Origin: Moraxellaceae bacterium
GTDB taxonomy: Bacteria > Pseudomonadota > Gammaproteobacteria > Burkholderiales > Rhodocyclaceae
DNA: 64,000 bases
Assembly: GCA_031119205.1 (NCBI GenBank)
Contig: JAVHYF010000016.1
Coordinates: forward strand, 34,282-98,281
Reading direction: 5' to 3'
The translations under genes and the position numbers were made by a program. Under the pieces are notes generated by a model. The model was not told where the DNA came from. It worked only from the letters and a program-made list of their open reading frames with translations, and ran no database searches. Shown in pieces: positions 1 to 8,332 of the stretch (positions are counted from its first letter, which is position 1; each line of letters begins with the position of its first letter).

Positions 1-16
1 CGAGAGGTCGGCTGTC

Positions 17-2149
17 ATGAGGCGTCTGGTCGTCATCACGCTGGCCATGGCAGCCATCCTGCTGTTCCTGCTGGCCAGCGCAGGTGCCAATACCTCCCTG
101 TTCGCCCGTTACTACCCCTGGCTGCTGGGCGCCAACGTCCTTATCGCGCTGGCCATGGCAACAATGGTCGGCCTGCAGTTCAGGCGCCTGCTGGCCGAGT
201 ACCGCCAGCGCCAGTTCGGCTCGCGCCTCAAGCTCAAGCTGATCGGTATGTTCGTCGTGCTGGCAGTGCTGCCCGGCACGGTCATCTATGGTGTGTCGGT
301 GCAGTTCGCGGTGCGCTCCATCGAGTCCTGGTACAACGTGCAGGCCGACGATGCCTTGCAGGACAGCCTCGATCTTGGCCGCGCCGCGCTGGATGCGCTG
401 CTGGAGCAGTTGTCGGATCGTAGCCGTGAGGTCGCTCTGGAGTTTGGCGATGCTGAACGTGCGCCCGGTGTGCCGGCCCTGCTACGCGCACGCGACCGGC
501 TGGACGCGGATACCGTCACCGTGTTTACCGCGACGGGCCGGGTCGTCGCTACCGCTGGCGAGGCTACCAGCGGTCTCCTGCCGCCCGTGCCGCAGGGTAC
601 GGAGTTGCGCCGCGCGCGCCAGAGCACCGGGCTGCGCGTGGTGGACGCCGAGGCCGGCAGCCTCAACCTGCGCGTCGTGTTGCCCATTCCCAATCGTGCG
701 CTGACCGCCGACCCTTTGCTGCTGCAGGTGACCAGCCGTGTACCGGATGCACTGGCGCGCAGTGCGGAAGCGACCCAGACACTCCATCAGAACTACCAGG
801 AGCTGCTGCTGGCCCGTCAGGGCCTCAAGCGCATCTACCTCGTGACGCTAACGCTGGCCCTGCTGGTGGCGATGTTCGCCGCCGTGGCGGTGGCGGTGAT
901 CTTCGCGCGCGCGCTGTCGGCACCGCTGTCAATCCTTGCCGAAGGGACGCAGGCGGTGGCTTCCGGCGACTTCTCGCCGCGTCAGGCGCTGCCCGCGCGT
1001 GACGAGCTGGGCGTGCTGACGCAGAGCTTCAACCGCATGACCCAGCAGCTGCAGGACGCCCGCGCGCTGGCCGAGAAGAACCGCTCTGCCGTGGACGCCG
1101 CGCGCGCCTATCTCGAGAGCGTGCTCACCAGCCTGTCCTCCGGCGTGCTGGCCTTTTCCAGCGACGGCCACCTGCGCGCCGCCAACCGTGGCGCGGTGAC
1201 GGCGCTGCAGGATGAGCTGACAGACTTCGAGGCGGTGCCGCTGGCGGCATGGCCCGGCCACACCACTTTCCGTGACGCGGTGCTGCGCGGCTTCGCCGAG
1301 AACGAAGAGGACTGGCAGGGACAGGTGGAGATCGACCGTGGCGAAGGCCGCGTGCAGACCCTGCTACTGCACGGCTCGCGCCTGCCGGAGGCGGGCGGCG
1401 GTGGCTTCGTGCTGGTGTTCGACGACGTGTCGCAGCTGATCTCCGCGCAGCGCACCGCGGCCTGGGGTGAGGTCGCACGCCGCCTGGCGCACGAGATCAA
1501 GAATCCGCTGACACCGATCCAGCTGGCTGCTGAGCGCCTGGAGCACAAGCTCTCCAGCCAGCTCGGCGACGAGGCTCGCGCCATGCTGTCGCGCTCCACG
1601 CAGACCATCGTGAACCAGGTGGAGGCGATGAAGAACCTGGTGAACAGCTTCCGCGATTACGCGCGCCTGCCGCCGCCCTCGCTGGCCGAGCTGGATCTCA
1701 ACGCGCTGATCCGTGAAGTGCTGGTGCTCTACGAAAGCGCGCAGGCCAGCATCCGCGTCGAACTGGCCGATGGCCTGCCGCACATCAACGGCGACGCCAG
1801 CCAGCTGCGCCAGCTCATCCACAACCTGCTGCAGAACGCGCAGGACGCCACCGCCGAGCGCGGCAGCGACGCGCGCATCATGCTTGCGACGCGCTACGAC
1901 GGCCGTCGCATCGAGCTGACCGTGCGCGACAACGGCGGCGGCTTTCCGCCCGCCATCCTCGCGCGTGCCTTCGAGCCCTACGTCACCAGCAAGCCGCGCG
2001 GTTCCGGCCTCGGGCTGGCCATCGTGCGCAAGATCGTCGAAGAGCATCGCGGCGAGATCCACCTCGCCAACCGCGAGACTGGCGGCGCGGAAGTGCGCGT
2101 GCGCCTGCGGCTGGCGACCGCGGGGCCGCGGCCGGCCAGCGCCCAGTAG
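17..2149 (+). CDS. ntrY: NtrY-type nitrogen-regulation sensor histidine kinase
   Basis: Membrane sensor kinase of the NtrY/NtrX two-component system, which in proteobacteria links nitrogen or redox state to gene expression. The 710-residue protein has hydrophobic segments near residues 5-25, 35-55, 75-95 and 275-300, then a HAMP linker, a PAS-like region (about 360-480) and a full kinase core. The H-box reads AHEIKNPLTPIQ (about residue 490), followed by the N-box LIHNLLQNAQDAT, G1 DNGGGF and G2 GSGLGLAIV, so the kinase should be active. Length fits NtrY. Its usual downstream partner ntrX is not adjacent: it lies 8.5 kb away at 10693, beyond a convergent catabolic block. Start chosen at the first ATG; the upstream context is cut by the window edge. 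Confidence 0.93.
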   Translation: MRRLVVITLAMAAILLFLLASAGANTSLFARYYPWLLGANVLIALAMATMVGLQFRRLLAEYRQRQFGSRLKLKLIGMFVVLAVLPGTVIYGVSVQFAVRSIESWYNVQADDALQDSLDLGRAALDALLEQLSDRSREVALEFGDAERAPGVPALLRARDRLDADTVTVFTATGRVVATAGEATSGLLPPVPQGTELRRARQSTGLRVVDAEAGSLNLRVVLPIPNRALTADPLLLQVTSRVPDALARSAEATQTLHQNYQELLLARQGLKRIYLVTLTLALLVAMFAAVAVAVIFARALSAPLSILAEGTQAVASGDFSPRQALPARDELGVLTQSFNRMTQQLQDARALAEKNRSAVDAARAYLESVLTSLSSGVLAFSSDGHLRAANRGAVTALQDELTDFEAVPLAAWPGHTTFRDAVLRGFAENEEDWQGQVEIDRGEGRVQTLLLHGSRLPEAGGGGFVLVFDDVSQLISAQRTAAWGEVARRLAHEIKNPLTPIQLAAERLEHKLSSQLGDEARAMLSRSTQTIVNQVEAMKNLVNSFRDYARLPPPSLAELDLNALIREVLVLYESAQASIRVELADGLPHINGDASQLRQLIHNLLQNAQDATAERGSDARIMLATRYDGRRIELTVRDNGGGFPPAILARAFEPYVTSKPRGSGLGLAIVRKIVEEHRGEIHLANRETGGAEVRVRLRLATAGPRPASAQ

Positions 2150-2169
2150 CGCCGCTTCTCGGCAATCTC

Positions 2170-2234
2170 ACCCGGTAGTCCCAGGCAGCGATCCCGCTCC
2201 GTAGTCCCGCGCAGTAATCCCACTCAGTAGTCCC
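2170..2234 (-). repeat. Five tandem degenerate 13-bp repeats at the 3' end of the asparaginase-like gene
   Basis: Read on the minus strand, five consecutive 13-bp units run from 2234 down to 2170: GGGACTACTGAGT, GGGATTACTGCGC, GGGACTACGGAGC, GGGATCGCTGCCT and GGGACTACCGGGT. The first unit contains the last two codons and the stop of the asparaginase-like gene, so the array looks like tandem duplication of the gene end. It fills the convergent gap to ntrY. Confidence 0.8.
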
Positions 2235-3249
2235 AGAAGGCCTGCTGGATTTCCGCCGGATCCTCGCTGCGGGTCAGCGCCATCATCAGCAGGATGCGCG
2301 CCTTGTGCGCCGGCAGGTTGTCGCCCGCGACGAAGCCTGCGGCCCGCACGCGGTCGCGCGCATCCACCCGGCCGGCTTGTGCCCGCGCTGCCTGCACGAC
2401 GGTGACGCGACGGTCCAGCGCTCGGCGCAATGCCGCCGTCTCCGCCGGTGCGCCACAGCCCGGCGCGAAGCCGGCGGCGACGATGCCGCGTGCGCCGGCC
2501 TGCACCACCGCATCGATCAACACGCCGTCGGCACCGACATAGGACGTCACCACATCCACCCGCGGCAGGCTGCTGAGCCCGCGCACGTCGTAGGGCGTGC
2601 CCGTGGTGTGGCGGCGCACCGGCGTGCGGTAGAAGCACACGCGGTCCGCGTCCGCGTAGCCGAGTGCACCGAGGCCCGGTGACTGGAAGGACTGCAGGCG
2701 GTAGGTGTCGGTCTTGGTGACTTCACGGGCGGCCTGGATTTCGTCGTTGAGCACCACCAGCACGCCACGGCCACGGCTCTCCGGCGAGGCCGCGACGCGC
2801 ACCGCGTTGATCAGGTTCAGCTGCGCGTCCGACGAGATGGCGCTGAAGGGCCGCTGCGCGCCCACCAGCACCACGGGGACGTCGATCTTCAAGGCGAGGT
2901 TGAGGAAATAGGCCGTCTCTTCGAGGCTCGCAGTGCCGTGGGTCACCACGATGCCGGCGAGATCCGGCGTGGCTTCCGCCACTTCATGCAGCTTCGCGTT
3001 GAGTGCCAGCCAGTCCGCTGGCGTGATCTCGATGGCCGGCATGTTGCGGAAACGCACCGGCACGATCTCGGCGTGCTGGAATATTTCCGGCACGGCGGCG
3101 GCGATCTCCTCCGCGTGCAGGATGTTGCCGGTGTCGCCGTAGTTGGTGAGGTCCATCTTTCCCCGACCTATCGAGGAAATGGTGCCGCCGGTGCCGAGCA
3201 GGGCGACTTTGGGCAGTTTGGTAGGAACTGGGGCAGTAGGGGTAGGCAT
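2224..3249 (-). CDS. Asparaginase-family amidohydrolase with altered active site
   Basis: 341-residue member of the bacterial type II asparaginase/glutaminase family, aligning with E. coli AnsB through to the C-terminus. The nucleophile motif TGGTIS (Thr23), the flexible-loop Tyr (Tyr37) and the lysine of VTKTDT (Lys179) are kept. The second active-site motif, normally HGTDT, reads HGTAS (residues 104-108), so the Asp that holds the substrate alpha-amine is Ala107. The loop holding the substrate-binding Ser/Gln pair also differs. No signal peptide is seen, so a cytoplasmic enzyme is likely. It is the last gene of a six-gene operon with an ABC importer and a racemase-like gene. I infer an amidase for a substrate other than asparagine or glutamine. 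Confidence 0.85.
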   Translation of the reverse strand: MPTPTAPVPTKLPKVALLGTGGTISSIGRGKMDLTNYGDTGNILHAEEIAAAVPEIFQHAEIVPVRFRNMPAIEITPADWLALNAKLHEVAEATPDLAGIVVTHGTASLEETAYFLNLALKIDVPVVLVGAQRPFSAISSDAQLNLINAVRVAASPESRGRGVLVVLNDEIQAAREVTKTDTYRLQSFQSPGLGALGYADADRVCFYRTPVRRHTTGTPYDVRGLSSLPRVDVVTSYVGADGVLIDAVVQAGARGIVAAGFAPGCGAPAETAALRRALDRRVTVVQAARAQAGRVDARDRVRAAGFVAGDNLPAHKARILLMMALTRSEDPAEIQQAFWDY

Positions 3250-3276
3250 GTGGGCCTCCGGGTGATGCGGTCCCGC

Positions 3277-4125
3277 TCAGCGGGACGGTTTCAGGAAAGG
3301 GGACAGGTACTGCACGGCCAGCAGCACGATGAGGCTCAGGCCGATGAGCACGCCGGAGATGGCGGCCACGCGGACGTCGAGCGACTCCTCGATCATCTGG
3401 AACATGCGCAGCGGCAGTACCGTGGTGCGCGGGTCGGCGAGGAACAGCGTGATCGACACGTTGTCCAGCGACTGCATGAACACCAGGAAGCTGCCGGCCA
3501 GCACGCCGGGCACCAGCAGGGGCAGGGTGACGCGGCGGAAGGTCGCGAAGCGGCCGGCACCCAGCATCGCGGAAGCCTGCTCCAGCGCCGGGTCGATCTG
3601 CTGCACCACCGCCAGCGTGGCGCGGTACATCAGCGGCCCGAAGATCGCGATATGCCCGCCGATGACCAGCCAGCGCGATGGCGACACACCCACGAGGTTG
3701 GCGGCGATCAGCGCCGACAGCCCGTAGATGAGGCTGGGCATGACCAGCGGCGCGAGCAGCAGCGGCTCGATGCTGGCCGCTGCCTTGCCACCGAGGCGGG
3801 CGATGCCGTAGCTGGCGGGCACGGCCAGCACGACTGCGCCGGCCACCGTCCACAACGCGATCTGCACCGAGTTCTTCGCCGCCGTGTGGATGGGCTGCGA
3901 GGCGATCGGATCGAACAGCTCGGCGTACCACTTGAGCGACCAGCCCTGCGGCGGAAACTGCAGGGTCTGGCCGTCGGTGAATGACATCAGCAAGCCGACC
4001 GCCACCGGACCGACCATGAACACCAGGGCCAGCAGACCGGCGACGACGACGAAGATGCCGTAGCCCAGTTCGGATGCGCGGAAACGCAGGGTTCCGGGCG
4101 AGTGACGTGTGATGACCTCAGGCAT
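3277..4125 (-). CDS. ABC transporter permease, PotC-like
   Basis: 282-residue inner-membrane permease of the polyamine/opine/iron family (PotC type), with about six hydrophobic segments. The cytoplasmic EAA-type loop (QASAMLGAGRFATFRRVTLP) contacts the ATPase. It overlaps the stop of the upstream permease by 8 bp, so the two are probably translationally coupled and form a heterodimer. It is part of the operon running from the racemase-like gene to the asparaginase-like gene. The substrate cannot be read from the sequence; family members carry polyamines, opines, thiamine or similar small cations. Confidence 0.9.
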   Translation of the reverse strand: MPEVITRHSPGTLRFRASELGYGIFVVVAGLLALVFMVGPVAVGLLMSFTDGQTLQFPPQGWSLKWYAELFDPIASQPIHTAAKNSVQIALWTVAGAVVLAVPASYGIARLGGKAAASIEPLLLAPLVMPSLIYGLSALIAANLVGVSPSRWLVIGGHIAIFGPLMYRATLAVVQQIDPALEQASAMLGAGRFATFRRVTLPLLVPGVLAGSFLVFMQSLDNVSITLFLADPRTTVLPLRMFQMIEESLDVRVAAISGVLIGLSLIVLLAVQYLSPFLKPSR

Positions 4126-4963
4126 GGCCGACCAACCTCCGGTGGCGTGAGAGTGCGGAAATGGACAGCATCACCACGCCGGTCGACACCAGCAGCACGA
4201 AGGCCACGGCAGCGGCGTAGGGCCACGAGAAAAGCACGCCCACTTCGCGGTAGATGAACTGCGGCAGGTAGATGAGACGGGCGCCACCGATGACGGCCTG
4301 CGTGACGTACGAGGTGCAGGCGCTGGCGAACACCAGGATCCAGCCGGCCAGCAGGCCCGGCAGCATCACCGGCACCAGCACCGTCAGCAGGACGCGCCAC
4401 GAGCCGGCACCCAGCATGCGGGCGGCATCGACGAGACTGCGGTTGGCGCGCGACAGCACCGCGATGATCGGCAGCAGCAACAGCGGCAGCTCGATCTGGC
4501 ACAGCGCGAGAATGAGGCCGAACTCGGTGTACATCAGGTTGGTGGGCGTGCTGCTCAGCCCGGTGTACAGCAGCGTGCTGCTGATCAACCCCTGGCGTCC
4601 GAGGATGACGATCCACGCGAAGGTGCGCACCACGTTGCTGACCAGCATCGGCAGCAGGATCAGGAAGATCAGCCACTGACGGATGCGCGGACCGGCGTGC
4701 CAGTACAGCAGCGCGATGGGCAGACCCAGCAGGGTCGTGCCCAGCACCACACTGCCGCCGAGGCGGATCGTGTCGATGAGCACCGATACCGAGAATTCGT
4801 CGTTGGCGAAACGCGCGTAGTTGGCCAGAGAGGCGCCTTCGGGCGAGCTGAAGCTGTACACCGCCAGCACCACCAGCGGTGCCAGGAAGAACAGCACCGA
4901 TGCTGTCAGCATCGGCCCGAAGTACGGCAGGTTGCGCAGGGACGGGGCGGCCAGCGCGTTCAT
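4118..4963 (-). CDS. ABC transporter permease, PotB-like
   Basis: 281-residue inner-membrane permease, PotB type, with an N-terminal hydrophobic segment (about residues 20-40) and five more. The EAA loop reads DAARMLGAGSWRVLLTVLVP. The start codon overlaps the stop of the substrate-binding protein gene by 4 bp (ATGA arrangement), and its own end overlaps the next permease by 8 bp. Together with that permease, the ATPase and the binding protein it makes a complete importer. Confidence 0.9.
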   Translation of the reverse strand: MNALAAPSLRNLPYFGPMLTASVLFFLAPLVVLAVYSFSSPEGASLANYARFANDEFSVSVLIDTIRLGGSVVLGTTLLGLPIALLYWHAGPRIRQWLIFLILLPMLVSNVVRTFAWIVILGRQGLISSTLLYTGLSSTPTNLMYTEFGLILALCQIELPLLLLPIIAVLSRANRSLVDAARMLGAGSWRVLLTVLVPVMLPGLLAGWILVFASACTSYVTQAVIGGARLIYLPQFIYREVGVLFSWPYAAAVAFVLLVSTGVVMLSISALSRHRRLVGHA

Positions 4964-5997
4964 TTCTTGACGATCCGGTCGAACTCGGCGGTCCAGGCCG
5001 CGCGGTTCTTGTTGATCTTCACCCAGTCCTGGTAGATGAACTTGGCCATCTGCTCACGGGTGACGAAGGCTTCCAGCGAAGGCGTGAAGGCGACGTCGCG
5101 GTTGGTCGGGATCTGCTCCACCGGCGGCATCTTCAGCTGGTTCTGTGCCGCGGCCGAGATGGCGGCGTCCATGTAGGCGTACACCGCTGCGGGGTTCGCA
5201 GCCCCCTTGGTGAGATGGATGTTGACCGGGACGGCCGGCGAGCCGCTTTCCGGATGCACGAACTCGCAGGGCACGCCCATCGTCTTCAGGCGCGACACGT
5301 TGTTGGTGCTGGCCATGAACACACCGATCTCGCGTTGCTGGAACAGGGCCATCTGCGCGTTGCCGCTGTTGGCGATGGCGCCGATCTTCGGCAGGTGCTT
5401 GCGCAGCAGGTCGAACACCGGCTGCATGTTGTCCTCGCCACCGCCGTACAGGCGCGCGATCTCCACCCATGCCATGGTCGCGGAGTTGGAGCCGAAGCCG
5501 AGCCAGGCCACCTTGCCGTCATACGCCGGGTTGGTGAAGAGGTCCTTGTAGCCTTTCGGGCGCGGCACCAGCTCGGGGTTGTAGGCGATGCCGTTGACCT
5601 CCACGGTGACGGTGGGGCCCCAGGGCGACTTCAGCTTGTCGTCGAGCTTGTTCCAGTTGGCGAGCTTCGAGGTGTCGATCTTCTCGATCAGGCCGCGGTC
5701 CACCGCTTCGGCGGTCTGGCCGGGCGACAGCAGCAGCGCGTCGTAAGCCGGCTTGCCACCGGCCGCGATGGCCTTGGCCAGCTGGTCCTGCGCGAGCATG
5801 GGGGCGATGATCAGCTCGACACCGCTCTTGGCGAGCATCGGCACCAGGGTGCGGCGGTAGGCGTCTTCCCACGAGCCGGGGAACACTGCGGCGACGACGG
5901 ACGACGCGGCCCGTGCGGTGCCCGGCAGGAGGGCGCTGCCGGCGAGGGCAGCGAGGGCGAGGTTGAACTGACGACGATTGCTGTTGAAGTGGTTCAT
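4960..5997 (-). CDS. ABC transporter periplasmic substrate-binding protein, PotD/opine type
   Basis: Extracellular solute-binding protein of about 345 residues. I chose the internal ATG at 5997 because it is preceded by AGGAG at good spacing and starts a clear signal sequence. That sequence has a twin-arginine-like NRRQFN motif, a hydrophobic core and a TARAA cleavage region, so Tat export is possible. A longer frame from 6090 would overlap the ATPase gene and lacks a signal-like N-terminus. The protein is of the family that binds polyamines, opines or iron-hydroxamate-like ligands. It overlaps the first permease by 4 bp. Confidence 0.88.
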   Translation of the reverse strand: MNHFNSNRRQFNLALAALAGSALLPGTARAASSVVAAVFPGSWEDAYRRTLVPMLAKSGVELIIAPMLAQDQLAKAIAAGGKPAYDALLLSPGQTAEAVDRGLIEKIDTSKLANWNKLDDKLKSPWGPTVTVEVNGIAYNPELVPRPKGYKDLFTNPAYDGKVAWLGFGSNSATMAWVEIARLYGGGEDNMQPVFDLLRKHLPKIGAIANSGNAQMALFQQREIGVFMASTNNVSRLKTMGVPCEFVHPESGSPAVPVNIHLTKGAANPAAVYAYMDAAISAAAQNQLKMPPVEQIPTNRDVAFTPSLEAFVTREQMAKFIYQDWVKINKNRAAWTAEFDRIVKK

Positions 5998-6037
5998 GAC
6001 AAGGCTCCTGTAAGGATGGATCTGGGTCAGGCGAGAC

Positions 6038-7165
6038 TCAGGTTGAGGAAGTGGCGCCCGCACCAGGGAACAGGTGACAGCGCTGTACATCGATCTGGAT
6101 GAAGAGGGTGCGGCCGGTCTCCAGCGAGGGCAGTCGCGCGCGGCGTGAGGCCTGGGCCTTCACCGGGGTGCCGTCCTGCAGCTGGAGGTCCATCTGCAGG
6201 TGCGCACCGAGGGTGGTGCAGTGGAGCAGGCGCGCCGGCAGCAGGCCGGGCGCGGCGGACTCGCTGACCTCGGCGTCTTCCGGCCGGAAGGTGAGCACCA
6301 CCTTGCTGCCGGCCAGGAAGCCGAGTGGTCGCGGCAGTGTGAGAACGCTCTGGTCGGGCAACTGCAGCACGGTGTGCGTGTCGTCGCCACCCACTGCCTC
6401 GCAGTGGATGATGCTGGCATGACCCATGAAGGTGTTGGCGAACAGCGAGACCGGGTGGTCGTACAGCTCCTCCGGCGTGCCGACCTGCTCCACGCAGCCC
6501 TCGTTCATCAGCACCAGGCGGTCGGCGACGGTCTGCGCCTCTTCCTGGTCGTGGGTGACGATGAGGGTGGTGATGCCCAGCGACTGCTGCATGCGGATCA
6601 GCTCCACCTGCAGCTCGGCGCGCAGGGCGCGGTCGAGTGCGCCGAAGGGCTCGTCGAGCAGCAGCAGGGACGGATTCACCGCCAGGGCGCGCGCCACCGC
6701 CACGCGTTGCTGCTGACCGCCGGACAGTTCGCGCGGCAGGCGGCTTCCATAGGCTTCCAGGCGCACCAGCTTGAGCAGCTGCTCGACGCGCGCGCTGCGT
6801 TCGGCGCGTGGGGTGCCGTGCGAGACCAGACCGTAGGCGACGTTCTCGCTCACCGTCATGTGCGGGAACAGCGCGTAGCTCTGGAACACCATGCCGATGC
6901 GGCGCGACTGGCAGGGAATCGGCGCGAGGTCCACGTCGTCCAGGCGGATCTCGCCACGACTGGGACGGATCAGACCGGCGATGCTTTTCAGCAGCGTCGA
7001 CTTGCCGCAACCGCTCGGCCCCAGCAGGGCCACGATCTCGCCGGCCGGCACCTCGAAGGACACGTCGCCGAGGGCGATCTTCTGGTCGTAGCTGTGCGTC
7101 AGGCGGCGCACTGAGAGGGCCTTGCCCTGCGCAGCACGCACGTGTGCATTCAGATTCATATCCAT
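6038..7165 (-). CDS. ABC transporter ATP-binding protein, PotA-like
   Basis: 375-residue ATPase that energises the importer encoded downstream. Walker A GPSGCGKST, Q-loop FQSYALFP, signature LSGGQQQR, Walker B LLLLDEP and switch His (VTHDQ) are all present, and a TOBE-type C-terminal domain (about residues 260-375) is typical of the PotA/CysA group. Its start codon overlaps the stop of the racemase-like gene by one base (TGATG), so the two are coupled. A 40-bp gap separates it from the binding-protein gene. Confidence 0.93.
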   Translation of the reverse strand: MDMNLNAHVRAAQGKALSVRRLTHSYDQKIALGDVSFEVPAGEIVALLGPSGCGKSTLLKSIAGLIRPSRGEIRLDDVDLAPIPCQSRRIGMVFQSYALFPHMTVSENVAYGLVSHGTPRAERSARVEQLLKLVRLEAYGSRLPRELSGGQQQRVAVARALAVNPSLLLLDEPFGALDRALRAELQVELIRMQQSLGITTLIVTHDQEEAQTVADRLVLMNEGCVEQVGTPEELYDHPVSLFANTFMGHASIIHCEAVGGDDTHTVLQLPDQSVLTLPRPLGFLAGSKVVLTFRPEDAEVSESAAPGLLPARLLHCTTLGAHLQMDLQLQDGTPVKAQASRRARLPSLETGRTLFIQIDVQRCHLFPGAGATSST

Positions 7166-7947
7166 CAGACGTTCACCTCGAGAGCCATGTGCTGCATGAG
7201 TGCGGGATGCAGACCATGCATCCGCTTGGGGGCCGGTCTTGCGTAGCTGCCGGTGGTGGCGCGGCCGGGGCGCAACCGCATGAGGGCGAGCGCCTGCACG
7301 GCGGCCGCTTCCACGCTGCCGACCACGGGTACGTCGACACGCTGCGATAGCGGGCCGGCCTGGCCGGCGAAAGCCGCGCCGCCCAGCACGGCGACTTCCG
7401 CGCCTTGTTCGCGCACGGCTTCTTCAACGCCGGCCTGCAGCCAGGGCAGCGGGTTAGCCGCGCCCAGCACCTCGCTGCTCATGATCGTGACGCCGGCGAA
7501 GCGCGCTTCCAGGCCGACCATACGCACCATCTCGTGCACGATGGGCACGACCCGCGGCGTCACCGTGACCACCGAGAAGCGCGCACCCAGCATCGCCGCC
7601 GTCAGGAACGAGGCCTCGCCGATGCCGATGACGGGAATGTCGAGCAGCTCACGCGCGGCGGCGAGGCCGGGGTCGCTGAAGCAGGCGACGATCACGGCGT
7701 CGAAGTCATGCGCGTGCGCGGCGATGACTTCCAGCGTGGCGAGTGACGAGATGGTGAGGTCGGCGCGACCACCGATACCCGCCGGCCCGTAGGCGGCGCT
7801 CATGCCTGCCACTTCGACATCGGGCAGGAGCCCGGCGACGACCTCGCTGACCTGGCGGGTCACGGTGTCGCTGGTGTTGGAGTTCACGACGAGGATCCGT
7901 CGTGGTTTGTCTGGCGGAAGACTTGGTGTTCGGGTGGGGCTGTACAT
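7165..7947 (-). CDS. Asp/Glu/hydantoin racemase-superfamily protein lacking one catalytic Cys
   Basis: 260-residue protein of the HyuE/Asp-Glu racemase superfamily, with the N-terminal core RILVVNSNTSDTVT. True hydantoin racemases use two cysteines as acid and base. The first is here (VACFSDPG, Cys89), but the second position, normally in a LGCAG motif, reads LGGAA (Gly190). Two-base racemisation is therefore unlikely. One-cysteine relatives such as arylmalonate decarboxylase do decarboxylation or related proton chemistry. First gene of the operon; the product probably acts on the imported substrate with the amidase and the M24 hydrolase. The start has no strong ribosome-binding site. Confidence 0.82.
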   Translation of the reverse strand: MYSPTRTPSLPPDKPRRILVVNSNTSDTVTRQVSEVVAGLLPDVEVAGMSAAYGPAGIGGRADLTISSLATLEVIAAHAHDFDAVIVACFSDPGLAAARELLDIPVIGIGEASFLTAAMLGARFSVVTVTPRVVPIVHEMVRMVGLEARFAGVTIMSSEVLGAANPLPWLQAGVEEAVREQGAEVAVLGGAAFAGQAGPLSQRVDVPVVGSVEAAAVQALALMRLRPGRATTGSYARPAPKRMHGLHPALMQHMALEVNV

Positions 7948-8047
7948 GTCTGGCTCGCTTTCTGTGAATGTTCACCACTAAGCAAACCATGTGCCACGGA
8001 ATCCGGTGTCGATGTAATTTATAAGCCGATGATTTTATGAGATAAAA

Positions 8048-8086
8048 ATTGCTTACTAAATTGGTTACACATTGCTTTCTAAAGTG
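8048..8086. promoter_or_regulatory. Two direct copies of a 16-bp motif upstream of the racemase/ABC/asparaginase operon
   Basis: ATTGCTTACTAAATTG (8048-8063) and ATTGCTTTCTAAAGTG (8071-8086) match at 14 of 16 positions and are 23 bp apart, two helical turns. A third copy lies in front of the GntR/M24 genes (9807-9822). The core CTTTCTAAAG is a near palindrome. I infer binding sites for the neighbouring GntR protein. A possible minus-strand -10 (TATAAA, 8023-8018) lies between these sites and the operon start. Confidence 0.5.
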
Positions 8087-8332
8087 TACGCACCATTGCA
8101 GTCAATTGTTATGCACTTCGGCACCGGGACTGTGCGCACGATGGCGGCCGGGCGTCTCGTTCTCGTGGCCGGAAACGGACGTGCCTGGTCGCCGCGCACA
8201 GGGGCTCGGAACGTCGCTACCGGGTGGGGAAAAGCGCGGAGGAAGAGAGGACCCTGCGCGGCAGGGGGCGGTTGGCAGGAGGTGCTACCGCCTGGCAAAG
8301 CCTTCGCCATTGCGGCGAAGGCGGAGGAACAT
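8087..8332. other. Non-coding stretch with a hairpin after the M24 gene
   Basis: With 7948-8086 this makes about 385 bp without a convincing gene. The only clear structure here is a perfect 9-bp stem, GCCTTCGCC (8300-8308) and GGCGAAGGC (8314-8322), 10 bp downstream of the M24 stop on the minus strand. It may act as that gene's terminator, although no run of T follows. Open frames here are short and lack ribosome-binding sites. Confidence 0.5.

Noticed and set aside
7165..7947. Plain hydantoin racemase call
   Set aside because: The second catalytic cysteine is a glycine, so racemase activity should not be assumed.
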